NCBI RefSeq assembly: GCF_020171945.1
Contig: NZ_JAIVAP010000001.1
Span: forward strand, 714,839-778,838
Source of the DNA: Bacillus infantis
GTDB taxonomy: Bacteria; Bacillota; Bacilli; Bacillales; Cytobacillaceae
Length of the DNA: 64,000 nt
Reading direction: 5' to 3'
In this document: one piece after another, positions 17,421 through 25,276 of the stretch
Layout of the letters: every line of letters begins with the position of its first letter
How positions within the stretch are numbered: position 1 is the stretch's first letter
Notes under the pieces: generated by a model
The model's input: only the letters and a program-made list of their open reading frames with translations
Told to the model about the DNA's origin: nothing
Database searches by the model: none
Made by a program: the position numbers and the translations under genes

Positions 17421-19835
17421 TTATAATTTAACCCGCTGCAGCCTAAGCGCATTCAGGACAACCGAGACCGAACTGAAAGCCATTGCTGCCCCTGCCAGCC
17501 ATGGTGCCAGCAGACCGAGTGCTGCAAAAGGGATGCCGAGCGTATTATATCCAAAAGCCCAGAAGAGGTTCTGCCGGATATTCGAGATTGTTTTCCTGCT
17601 CATATAAATGGCATCGGAAATGCTTCTTAAGTCACCGCGGATCAGGGTGATATCTGCTGCTTCCATCGCCACATCAGTGCCTGTTCCGATTGCCATTCCG
17701 ATGTCAGCAACAGCCAGTGCCGGTGCATCATTGATTCCGTCCCCCACCATGGCGACAATTTTCCCTTGTTTCTGGAGCTTTTTCACTTCTTCTGCCTTTC
17801 CTTCTGGGAGGACTTCAGATATTACCGCATCAACTCCTGCTTCCCTTCCGATTGCCTCGGCTGTAGCCTTGTTGTCACCTGTCATCATGATTACTTCAAG
17901 ATCCATCTCCTTAAGGCGTGCTATAGCCTCGGCAGATGTATCTTTGATCGTGTCTGCAACAGCGATGATGCCGGCAAACTGCCCGTCAATGGCTGCCAGC
18001 ATGGCAGTTTTGCCCTGGCTTTCAAGCTTTTCAAGATCCCTGGCAGCGGAGCTGAAATCAACAGAATCCCCGCCGAGCAGCCTTCTGGTTCCTATCAGGA
18101 GCTTCTTTCCATCCACAACAGCTTTAATGCCATATCCGGGGATTGCCTCAAATTCTTCCGCTTCTTTCATATCTATATTGCGGGCTTTAATCCCTGCCGT
18201 TATTGCCTCGGCAAGAGGATGCTCTGACTGCTTTTCAGCGGCGCCTGCCAGTGCCAGGAACAAGGTTTCATCCATTTCAGTCAGCACGTCAGTCAATACC
18301 GGCTTGCCGTTGGTGATTGTGCCTGTTTTATCGAGGACAACTGTTGTGATGCGGTGTGTCCGCTCAAGATGCTCCCCGCCCTTAAAAAGGATTCCGTATT
18401 CCGCAGCCCGCCCGGAGCCAGCCATGATGGACGTCGGAGTTGCCAGGCCCAGTGCACATGGACATGCTATCACAAGGACAGCGATCAATTTTTCAAGAGC
18501 CTCAGCAAAATTGCCTGGATCTGCCCACAGGTACCAGATGAGGAATACAACGGCAGCGATCCCCACAACAATCGGTACAAATATCCCGGAAATCTTGTCA
18601 GCAAGGCGCTGGATTGGCGCCTTTGATCCTTGTGCATCCTCAACAACCTTGATGATCTGTGCAAGGGCTGTATCTTTCCCCACTTTTGCTGCTTGCACTT
18701 TTATGAAACCATTTTTGTTGATGGTTGCCCCAATGACTGAATCGCCGGGCTCCTTATCTGCAGGTACGCTTTCACCTGTTATCATGCTTTCATCCACGGC
18801 GGTTCTTCCCTCAAGGATCATTCCGTCAGCAGGAATTTTCTCTCCCGGCTTAACGGCAAGGATATCACCGGGCATGACACTTTCCAGAGGGATTTCTGTT
18901 TCCTCGCCATCCCTGATGACGCGAGCCGTTTTAGCCTGCAGATTCATCAGCTTTTTAATGGCCTCAGAAGACCGTCCTTTTGCTTTGGCTTCAAACAGTT
19001 TCCCCAGAATAATCAGCGTTATCAGGACTGCACTGGTCTCAAAATAAAGATTTACTGAGTGGCCCCCTGAACCTATCGATTTTATTGATAAATATAAGCT
19101 GTAGAAAAAGGCAGCAGAAGTGCCGAGGGCAACCAGTACATCCATATTGGCGCTGCCGTTTCTAAGAGCTTTGTAGGCGCCTGTATAAAACTGGCGGCCG
19201 ATGATAAACTGGACCGGCGCAGCAAGGGCCAGCTGCACCCAGGGATTCATGAACATCTCCGGCACATACAGGAAGCTGGTAAAGCTGAAATGCCCGGCCA
19301 TTGCCCATAATAATGGCAGAGAAAGAATAAGAGCAAAAATGAATTTTCCTTTCTGTCTCTCAATTTCCCTTTCACGGTGGTCCTGCTCCTCCCCTGTTCC
19401 TTCCTCTGACTTCAGGGCAGCACCGTAGCCAAGCTTTTCAACTCTTTTAATAAGGTCGGCTGGCGACACTGCAGCAGGATTATAGATAACATCAGCCCTT
19501 TCCAGCGCCAGGTTGACGTTTGCATCGCTGATTCCTTCCATTTTCTTAAGCCCTTTTTCAATACGTGAAGAGCAGGCTGCACAGGTCATCCCGGTAATGG
19601 CAAGCTCTGCTTTTTCGGTCACAACCTTGTAGCCCAGATTCTCAACCTTTTGAAAAATATCTTCCTGCTTTACTTTTTCAGGATCAAATTGAACAGCCGC
19701 TTTTTCTAGAGCCAGATTGACTGAAGCATTTTCCACGCCTTCAACCTTTTTTAGTCCTTTTTCTATTCTTACGGCACAGGCTGAACAGGTCATCCCGCTT
19801 ATTTCAAACTGAGTTTCTTTTGCTTGCTCGCTCAT
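17421..19835 (-). CDS. copA: Copper-exporting P1B-type ATPase
   Basis: This 804-residue pump exports Cu(I). Two heavy-metal-binding domains at the N-terminus each carry GMTCSACAVR / GMTCAACSSR. Eight membrane helices follow, with CPC in ACPCALGLATPTS, the phosphorylated Asp in DKTGTI, SEHPLA in the nucleotide domain, and GDGINDAPAL. ATG 19835 follows AAGGAGATG. It lies after csoR and copZ; a hairpin and a CsoR-like palindrome separate copZ and copA. Confidence 0.97.
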   Translation of the reverse strand: MSEQAKETQFEISGMTCSACAVRIEKGLKKVEGVENASVNLALEKAAVQFDPEKVKQEDIFQKVENLGYKVVTEKAELAITGMTCAACSSRIEKGLKKMEGISDANVNLALERADVIYNPAAVSPADLIKRVEKLGYGAALKSEEGTGEEQDHREREIERQKGKFIFALILSLPLLWAMAGHFSFTSFLYVPEMFMNPWVQLALAAPVQFIIGRQFYTGAYKALRNGSANMDVLVALGTSAAFFYSLYLSIKSIGSGGHSVNLYFETSAVLITLIILGKLFEAKAKGRSSEAIKKLMNLQAKTARVIRDGEETEIPLESVMPGDILAVKPGEKIPADGMILEGRTAVDESMITGESVPADKEPGDSVIGATINKNGFIKVQAAKVGKDTALAQIIKVVEDAQGSKAPIQRLADKISGIFVPIVVGIAAVVFLIWYLWADPGNFAEALEKLIAVLVIACPCALGLATPTSIMAGSGRAAEYGILFKGGEHLERTHRITTVVLDKTGTITNGKPVLTDVLTEMDETLFLALAGAAEKQSEHPLAEAITAGIKARNIDMKEAEEFEAIPGYGIKAVVDGKKLLIGTRRLLGGDSVDFSSAARDLEKLESQGKTAMLAAIDGQFAGIIAVADTIKDTSAEAIARLKEMDLEVIMMTGDNKATAEAIGREAGVDAVISEVLPEGKAEEVKKLQKQGKIVAMVGDGINDAPALAVADIGMAIGTGTDVAMEAADITLIRGDLRSISDAIYMSRKTISNIRQNLFWAFGYNTLGIPFAALGLLAPWLAGAAMAFSSVSVVLNALRLQRVKL

Positions 19836-19850
19836 CGCTTACATCTCCTT

Positions 19851-19867
19851 ATACCTATATGGGGTAT
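19851..19867 (-). promoter_or_regulatory. CsoR-like palindrome just upstream of copA
   Basis: ATACCTATATGGGGTAT resembles the CsoR operator core TACCC-N-GGGTA. It ends 16 bases before the copA start codon. No well-spaced promoter was seen around it. Confidence 0.45.
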
Positions 19868-19874
19868 ATTTTGA

Positions 19875-19900
19875 TGAAAAAGAGAACGTGCCTCAGCACG
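19875..19900 (-). terminator. Intercistronic hairpin between copZ and copA
   Basis: On the minus strand CGTGC-TGAG-GCACG is followed by TTCTCTTTTTC. It could be a partial terminator that makes copZ more abundant than copA. Confidence 0.55.
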
Positions 19901-19920
19901 GTCCCGCAGGCTATCTGCTG

Positions 19921-20127
19921 TTAGACAACATCATAGCCCTGATCATCGATTGTTTCTTTAATTTCGCCTAGATTTACTATGGATGAATCATATTCGACAT
20001 TGACTTTGCCATTATCGAGATCAACCTTTACAGCAGATACGCCTTCAAGCTTCCCTACGCTGCCTTCTACAGCTTTTACGCAATGGCCGCAGCTCATCCC
20101 TTTTACTTCTAAAGTGATTGTTTCCAT
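19921..20127 (-). CDS. copZ: Copper chaperone CopZ
   Basis: This 68-residue ferredoxin-fold protein binds Cu(I) and hands it to CopA. The metal site is GMSCGHCVKA. The length and the C-terminal IDDQGYDV match the family. It lies 14 bases after csoR and before copA on the same strand. Confidence 0.95.
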   Translation of the reverse strand: METITLEVKGMSCGHCVKAVEGSVGKLEGVSAVKVDLDNGKVNVEYDSSIVNLGEIKETIDDQGYDVV

Positions 20128-20141
20128 TCTGAATCTCTCCT

Positions 20142-20486
20142 TTATTTCTTCATTAGTCTTTGCACAGTTACCAGCAGCTCATCAACCACCTCAAGGTCGT
20201 TCTCCTGGATCCTCTCGACAACACAGCTCTTCAGGTGCCCCTCGAGCAGAATTTTGGCAACGCTGTTCAAAGCAGACTGAGTGGCTGAAATCTGGGTAAT
20301 AACATCATCACAATACGTATCCTTTTCAATCAGGCCTTTGATTCCCCGGATCTGGCCTTCAATCCGGTTGAGCCTGGTGACAAGGTTTTTCTTTGTCACT
20401 TCGGAGTGATGGCTCTTACGCCCGCTCACATGATCGCAGCTTTCACCCTCAGGGACTAACGGCAATTCATTTAATTCCTTCTCCAT
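20142..20486 (-). CDS. csoR: Copper-sensing repressor CsoR
   Basis: This 114-residue all-helical repressor releases DNA when it binds Cu(I). The ligand set is complete: Cys59 (TYCDD), His84 and Cys88 (GHLKSC). The helix RLNRIEGQIRGI that carries DNA-contacting residues is present. It heads the operon csoR-copZ-copA-small membrane protein. The promoter upstream contains a matching operator, so the operon is likely self-controlled. Confidence 0.95.
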   Translation of the reverse strand: MEKELNELPLVPEGESCDHVSGRKSHHSEVTKKNLVTRLNRIEGQIRGIKGLIEKDTYCDDVITQISATQSALNSVAKILLEGHLKSCVVERIQENDLEVVDELLVTVQRLMKK

Positions 20487-20508
20487 TAAATTCCCTCCCC
20501 TTAACCGT

Positions 20509-20538
20509 ATTGTAGTATACCCTGGTATGGTATGTAAA
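20509..20538 (-). promoter_or_regulatory. Promoter and CsoR operator of the copper operon
   Basis: On the minus strand TTTACA, 18 bases, TACAAT. The spacer is the imperfect palindrome ATACCATACCAGGGTATAC (20515-20533), so bound CsoR would block polymerase. Confidence 0.65.
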
Positions 20539-20563
20539 GTATTTCTTTTCAGATTAGAAAAAA

Positions 20564-20594
20564 ATAAAAAAGGAGAATCTCTGCTCCTTTTTCA
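20564..20594 (-). terminator. Terminator of the ATP-grasp gene
   Basis: On the minus strand GAAAAAGGAGCAGAGATTCTCCTTTTTTATTTTT, overlapping the stop codon at 20592. Confidence 0.75.
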
Positions 20595-21617
20595 GCTTAG
20601 GATAACCTCTTTTTCAAGATAGCTTGCCCTTATCCCGAAATTCGGGGGAGCAGGATCAATCTTTTCATTTAAGAGGAGTTTAATGGCAAGATAAGGGAAA
20701 TTAATGCCGGACAGGCAGCTGATATGAAGCCCCCCGCTCATTCTCGGGTTGATTTCCAGCAGCTTTGGCACACCTTGCCCATATTTAACCTGGACATTGA
20801 ACACATATGGAACCGGGTATTCACGATGAAGGTTTTCGGCTATCCCGCTGAGAAGCAGGTTTTCCTCCAGCTCCCTCACCCGTCCTTGCCCTTTTTTCCT
20901 TGGAATGCTGGTGTACAGCTTGCCTCCGTCTGCCAGGCAGTCGATGCTGTACTCAGGGCCATCCAGATATTCGAGCACCATCAGGTCTGGAAAGCTTTCT
21001 TGCTGCGATAAAATTCCGCAGGCATTCGCAAAGGAAATACGGTGTCCAACCCCTTGTCCGAACAGCTCCGCTATTGAATCTTCACGATCCTTTACCACTC
21101 TGAATCCATAAGCCCCTTCTCCAATTACAGGCTTGAAGCAGACTTTATGGCCTGCAGCCTTAAGCTTATGATAGGCTTCCTTGAAGCCTGCCGCTGTATT
21201 GACGACTTCGTAGTCAGGGATGCTTACCAGCTGCTTGCCGGCTGCATTCTTTTCCTCAATTGACCGGTAGATGGCCGCCTTATTGTCCATGAAGGACATC
21301 AGCATCGGGTCCGGGCAGACAAGCACCTTGACGCCTATTGCTTCAAAACGGGCAAGATTCCGTGAAATCAGGACATTTTCCTTGCGGGGAATAAAAATGT
21401 CAATCTCATTCCGGGCACAGAAATCCAGGCAGAACATAATATATTCCTCACCGGATATATCAGGCTCAGTCCCTTTGAAATCGCATACCTGCAAATAGAG
21501 AGCATCCTTGTCCGGATGGGTCCCGTATATGGTAAAGCTTCTATTGTCAGGATTGTTCTTAATCATTGTGATATAATGGCTCACCGTCGTGAACCAGCGG
21601 TTAAACCAGATTTTCAT
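20592..21617 (-). CDS. ATP-grasp domain ligase of unknown substrate
   Basis: This 341-residue cytosolic protein has the ATP-grasp layout: a Rossmann-like N-terminal domain (to about 110), then the ATP-binding domains with KPVIGEGAYGFRV and the metal-binding LLEINPRMSGG near the C-terminus. The ligase joins a carboxylate to an amine or thiol using ATP; carbamoyl-phosphate-synthase-like and peptide-ligase members share the fold. ATG 21617 follows GAGGG by five bases; an ATG at 21629 lies too close to its own site. No partner gene gives the substrate. Confidence 0.85.
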   Translation of the reverse strand: MKIWFNRWFTTVSHYITMIKNNPDNRSFTIYGTHPDKDALYLQVCDFKGTEPDISGEEYIMFCLDFCARNEIDIFIPRKENVLISRNLARFEAIGVKVLVCPDPMLMSFMDNKAAIYRSIEEKNAAGKQLVSIPDYEVVNTAAGFKEAYHKLKAAGHKVCFKPVIGEGAYGFRVVKDREDSIAELFGQGVGHRISFANACGILSQQESFPDLMVLEYLDGPEYSIDCLADGGKLYTSIPRKKGQGRVRELEENLLLSGIAENLHREYPVPYVFNVQVKYGQGVPKLLEINPRMSGGLHISCLSGINFPYLAIKLLLNEKIDPAPPNFGIRASYLEKEVILS

Positions 21618-21753
21618 GCCAGCCCTCATTCCCCTGTCAGTAAAATATGAACTACTGAGAACTCCTTTGCCTTAACAGGCTGAAAAAAAGGAATACTCTG
21701 ATAGATCTATTATCTCACATTTTCGACAGAGGTAAACAGATTCTGGCAATCTT

Positions 21754-22665
21754 CTACTGCATAAAAGTCACACTGTACAGGATGATCGGCAGGGTGATGA
21801 GGCTCAGGCAAGTGCTGGCAAGCGTCGCGCTTGAAACAAGCTCCGGATCTGTACCATATTGAACGGCATACATGGTCGTATTGGCAGCAGAAGGCATGGC
21901 CGCCATGACAATCATGATCTGTTTCAGAAGAGTATCAGCAGGCAGGAAAAATGTAAAAGCCAGCGCGATCAAAGGAGATACAACCATTCTCAAGGTAAGG
22001 GAGACAGAGAGCGGGCCTATTTCCAGGTTTTTTACTGATATATTGGCGAGCGTGATGCCAAGGATGATCATGACCGTTGGTATAGCTGCATCTCCTACCA
22101 TCCCTACTGCTTCCATCAGAGTTCCGCCGACAGGAATGTTCATAAACTGCAGCGCTGCTCCGAGTAAGGCCCCGTAAACAATCGGCACCCTTGCGACCTC
22201 TTTAAGGGCCGTTTTAAAGCTGGCATTTTCAATAGATCCTTTAGCTGCATAATATACCCCCAGGGTGCACATCAGCAGCTGCTGGATGACCATCAGCACA
22301 ACCGCATATTGTATTCCTTCCTGTCCAAATGCAAACAGGACAAGCGGGGTTCCATAATTGCCGTTATTCATGAAGGCTGATGATAAAATGATGCCGCATG
22401 TGCGCTTTCTGCTGTATCCTGCAAAATAAGCTACAGCATACACGAGCGCAATGATTGCCAAGGCCAGTCCCAATGTGTAAATGGCCATGACTGCATAATC
22501 AAGATTGAACTCTGTTTCGTAGAAAGTCCTGAAGGCAAGAAAGGGTGTCATTAAGTATATGGCCACGATTGACAGGGACTTCGTTTCCAGCCTGAAGATT
22601 TTCTAGCCGGCATAGCCAAGGCCAAAAATAAGAAAAATCGGAATTAAGATTGCTATAAAGGACAT
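21754..22665 (-). pseudogene. AEC-family (auxin efflux/malate permease-like) transporter, interrupted by TAG at codon 21
   Basis: Reading from ATG 22665 gives MSFIAILIPIFLIFGLGYAG, then TAG at 22605-22603, then KIFRLETKSLSIVAIYL and on without a break to 21754. The frame is continuous over 303 further codons, ending normally. The N-terminal piece is just what an AEC family protein has there, and one base (CAG to TAG) would restore Gln21. About ten membrane helices remain. The longest uninterrupted part starts at GTG 22566 but would lack the first helix. It is therefore probably inactive, unless amber readthrough or internal initiation occurs. There are no obvious partner genes. Confidence 0.85.
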
Positions 22666-22799
22666 ATCATCAGCTTCCATTCAAGATATTTCGGATTTCG
22701 TAAAAACCAGTTTCTATTATACAAGATTCTGTACTTCTCTGCTCAAGAAAAGCATTAAAGTTATTAATTTAAAAAATCGAATGAAAACTGGGAAATCTA

Positions 22800-22840
22800 A
22801 AAAAAAAGCATGATGCTGCAGCCGCAGCAATCATGCCTTC
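22800..22840 (-). terminator. Terminator of the HesB-like gene
   Basis: On the minus strand GGCATGATTGCTGC-GGCT-GCAGCATCATGC followed by nine T. Confidence 0.85.
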
Positions 22841-22843
22841 TCT

Positions 22844-23140
22844 TTAATGATGATGCTTTTCTTTTAAAGGATTGTAGATGACAAATTCCTCTTTTGGAAC
22901 AAAGAAGTACTGGATCCACACACCATCCAGGAAATCTTCCCGTGCATCGAGCAGGATGTCGATATCCTTGTCGGTTGATACAATTTCATCATGCTCTGCA
23001 GGTGTATCGAGCTTAATATCATAATGGGCGTGGTTTCCGTGATGCTCTGTTACGAAAATTCGGATATACTGGCCTTCTTCTGCTGTTTCCAGCATCTTTT
23101 TCAGCACTTTAGCCGCATTGCGGTTGATTTTGACTTTCAT
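22844..23140 (-). CDS. HesB/IscA-like fold protein lacking the cysteines
   Basis: This 98-residue protein has the size and the alternating strands of HesB/IscA-type A-carriers (opening VKINRNAAKVLKKML), but it has no cysteine, so it cannot bind an iron-sulphur cluster in the usual way. It has a histidine-rich stretch (TEHHGNHAHYD) in the middle and three histidines at the end, which might bind a metal. ATG 23140 follows AAAGGAG. It lies 22 bases after the OYE gene on the same strand, so co-transcription is likely. Family assignment is moderate. Confidence 0.65.
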   Translation of the reverse strand: MKVKINRNAAKVLKKMLETAEEGQYIRIFVTEHHGNHAHYDIKLDTPAEHDEIVSTDKDIDILLDAREDFLDGVWIQYFFVPKEEFVIYNPLKEKHHH

Positions 23141-23162
23141 TTTTCCAAACTCCTTTTAAGTG

Positions 23163-24284
23163 TTATACGCCCGGGAACCAGCCAGGGGTATTAACAATGG
23201 CCTGCCAGAGCGGATCTGGAACAGTCAGCTCCTCCTGGGCATCCTTATCAATTTTGGTTTTGATTTCGCCTTCCCTGCCCTCTTCGACTTTTTGCACCCA
23301 CTCAGGATCAATGATCAGCTCACGGCCCAGCGCAATAAGAGGGACGCCTGTTCCAAACGCTTTTTCTACTTCTTCCGGCGTATAAAGAGAACCAACGCCG
23401 ATAACAGGGACAGAGCTGCCGACTCTTTCCTGGATGATCTCGATTCTGGACCTGGTGTCCTCGACTCCGCGGCGCGGCTCTGACCAGAAGTCCTGGAGTG
23501 AAACGTGGAGATAGTCGAGATCTTTTTTTGCCAGCTCATCAATCAGGACAAGAGTATCCGCCATCGTGATCCCTGGTGTTTCCGGTTCTTCAGGAGAAAA
23601 TCTGTAGCCTACAGCAAACGGCTTTTTGGCATGTGCCGCAACCGTCTTCTTGACTTCATCAACAACAGCGAGCGGGAAAGTAAGCCTCTTTTCCAGGCTG
23701 CCTCCCCATTGATCATCCCTGCGGTTTGAATGAGGAGAAAAGAATTGCTGAATAAGGTAGCCATTCGCTCCATGGATTTCAACCCCGTCATAACCTGCTT
23801 CAATAGCACGTCTTGTGGCTTCGCCGAAATCTTTAATAATGCTTTCAACTTCCTCGCCGCTGAGCGCGCGCGGCTCCTTTTTTCCTTCACCGGAGCTTGC
23901 AACTGCACTGGCACTGACAATCTCTCCGTTCGGAACGAGCTCAGGAGGGCATTCCCTTCCGCCGTGGAAAATCTGCAGGATCGCTTTTGCACCTTCTGCT
24001 TGTATGTCTCCCGCCAGGCGCTTCAAGCTTGGGATGTACTCATCTTTATGGCCGGCAAACTCTCCTGGGAAGCCTTTTCCATTCTCGGTCACATATGTAC
24101 AAGCCGTAATCACCATGCCGGGACCTTTTGACCGGCGGGCATAGTATGAAGCCTCAGCATCAGAAACAGTATCATCCTCATTAGAAGAGAAATTTGTCAT
24201 TGGCGCCATTACCAGTCTGTTTTTAACTTCAATTCCACTTTTAAAAGTAAATGACTCAAAAAATTGTTTGTATTGTTCTTTCAT
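23163..24284 (-). CDS. Old-yellow-enzyme family NADH-dependent flavin oxidoreductase
   Basis: This 373-residue FMN enzyme reduces activated double bonds or quinone-like compounds. Family marks are LVMAPMTNF near residue 25, QIFHGGR near 104, the substrate-anion-binding His/Asn in EIHGANGYLIQQF, and GVGSLYTPEE near the FMN phosphate. ATG 24284 follows AAGGGAGGA. It is the second gene after a small monooxygenase gene, a pairing common in electrophile and quinone stress clusters; B. subtilis YqiG is similar. Confidence 0.92.
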   Translation of the reverse strand: MKEQYKQFFESFTFKSGIEVKNRLVMAPMTNFSSNEDDTVSDAEASYYARRSKGPGMVITACTYVTENGKGFPGEFAGHKDEYIPSLKRLAGDIQAEGAKAILQIFHGGRECPPELVPNGEIVSASAVASSGEGKKEPRALSGEEVESIIKDFGEATRRAIEAGYDGVEIHGANGYLIQQFFSPHSNRRDDQWGGSLEKRLTFPLAVVDEVKKTVAAHAKKPFAVGYRFSPEEPETPGITMADTLVLIDELAKKDLDYLHVSLQDFWSEPRRGVEDTRSRIEIIQERVGSSVPVIGVGSLYTPEEVEKAFGTGVPLIALGRELIIDPEWVQKVEEGREGEIKTKIDKDAQEELTVPDPLWQAIVNTPGWFPGV

Positions 24285-24311
24285 GAACCTGATGTCCTCC
24301 CTTGGTGTGTT

Positions 24312-24602
24312 TTAAAGTTCTTCAGCTTCAAAGCGTTCTGCCTTGAGTGGTGCTGCCAATACTTCTTTCATTTCCTGCATATAGTTCTGGAAGTGGGCGG
24401 TTTCGCCGTGCAGCCTTACAGCTTCCTTGTCCTTCCATTTTTCCAGCATCACAAATGTATTTTCTTTACCGGCACTCTCAAATAAATCATAGCTGATATT
24501 TCCTTCCTCAGCCTGTGACCCTTTGATCACTTCTTTGGTTTTCTCCAGGAAAACATCACGCTTAGCCGGATCCACCGTAATATGCGCATGAATGATAATC
24601 AT
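24312..24602 (-). CDS. ABM-family putative quinol monooxygenase
   Basis: This 96-residue ferredoxin-like dimeric-barrel protein opens IIIHAHITVDPAKRD and contains NTFVMLEKWKDKEA, typical of the antibiotic biosynthesis monooxygenase (YgiN) group that acts on quinols. ATG 24602 follows AGGAGGAG. It heads an operon with the OYE reductase and the HesB-like protein. A TGTAAC-N7-GTTACA inverted repeat lies about 80 bases upstream. Confidence 0.85.
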   Translation of the reverse strand: MIIIHAHITVDPAKRDVFLEKTKEVIKGSQAEEGNISYDLFESAGKENTFVMLEKWKDKEAVRLHGETAHFQNYMQEMKEVLAAPLKAERFEAEEL

Positions 24603-24679
24603 GGACAGCTCCTCCTTCTTTTTTACACAAATTTTAGTATTGGTTAAAAATCAATGAAATATCTTCCGAATCCTTAAAC

Positions 24680-24698
24680 TGTAACAAAAAAAGTTACA
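24680..24698 (-). promoter_or_regulatory. Inverted repeat TGTAAC-A7-GTTACA, likely operator
   Basis: A perfect six-base inverted repeat around seven A, upstream of the monooxygenase/OYE operon. Dyads of this sort bind dimeric winged-helix repressors; the regulator is unknown. Confidence 0.45.
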
Positions 24699-24770
24699 TT
24701 AAAGATTCAACAGAGGGTTAAAGATATCATATTCTACCGGGAGGTTTTTTTCAAAAGAAATGCTTGAGTG

Positions 24771-25235
24771 AAATGCGGAAGCGGCTTGCTTAGAGCCGAC
24801 AAGCATAAGACGCCCAAGAATAAAAGGCGTTCTTTGCCTTTGATTCTTGGGTGGCTTATGACTCGAGGCTCTAGCCGCTGGAGCTGGACAATAGAAATGC
24901 GGAGGGCGCTTGCTCAATTAAGGAACGCAGACTAAAAACGCCACGTCCTGTGGCAACGTCTGCATGACCCGCGTCCTGCGGGCCTCAAGCTTAAGACAAA
25001 CAGAGCGGAAGGTTGTTCTTTAACCTTCTGATCTGTTTGGCTTAAGACCTCGAGGGGCTAGCGCCCGGAGCTGGACAATACGAAATGCGGAAGCGGCTTG
25101 CTTAGAGCCGACAAGCATAAGACGCCCAAGAATAAAGGCGTTCTTGCCTTTAATTCTTGGGTGGCTTATGACTCGAGGCTCTAGCCGCTGGAGCTGGACA
25201 ATAGAAATGCGGAGGGCGCTTGCTCAATTAAGGAA
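24771..25235. repeat. Tandem array of large cruciform-forming repeats (A-B-A'-truncated B')
   Basis: Unit A (24771-24890) recurs as A' (25083-25200), differing by two one-base losses and one substitution. Each unit folds on itself: AGCGGCT...AGAGCC with GGCTCT...AGCCGCT outside, CATAAG with CTTATG, and CCCAAGAAT...AGGC with GCCT...ATTCTTGGG inside. Unit B (24894-25080) has a different interior (CTTAAG arms; AGAAGGTTAAAG-type inner hairpin; GCAGAC/GTCTGC) but the same end GGAGCTGGACAATA. After A' the first 34 bases of B repeat again and then stop at 25235. All three copies end in CTGGAGCTGGACA or CCGGAGCTGGACA. Confidence 0.85.
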
Positions 25236-25241
25236 AACCAT

Positions 25242-25273
25242 AAAAAAGCACACTCCGTGATGAGTGTGCTTCT
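25242..25273 (-). terminator. Terminator of mupG
   Basis: On the minus strand AAGCACACTCATCACGGAGTGTGCTTTTTT, just after the stop codon at 25277. Confidence 0.85.
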
Positions 25274-25276
25274 GCT

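Noticed and set aside
17608..19047. Long rightward frame of 479 codons
   Set aside because: It lies opposite copA; its Ser/Ala/Pro-rich composition is that of an antisense shadow.
24699..24917. Leftward reading frame of about 72 codons in the repeat region
   Set aside because: It runs through palindromic repeat units, has no ribosome site, and reads as low-complexity shadow of the repeat.
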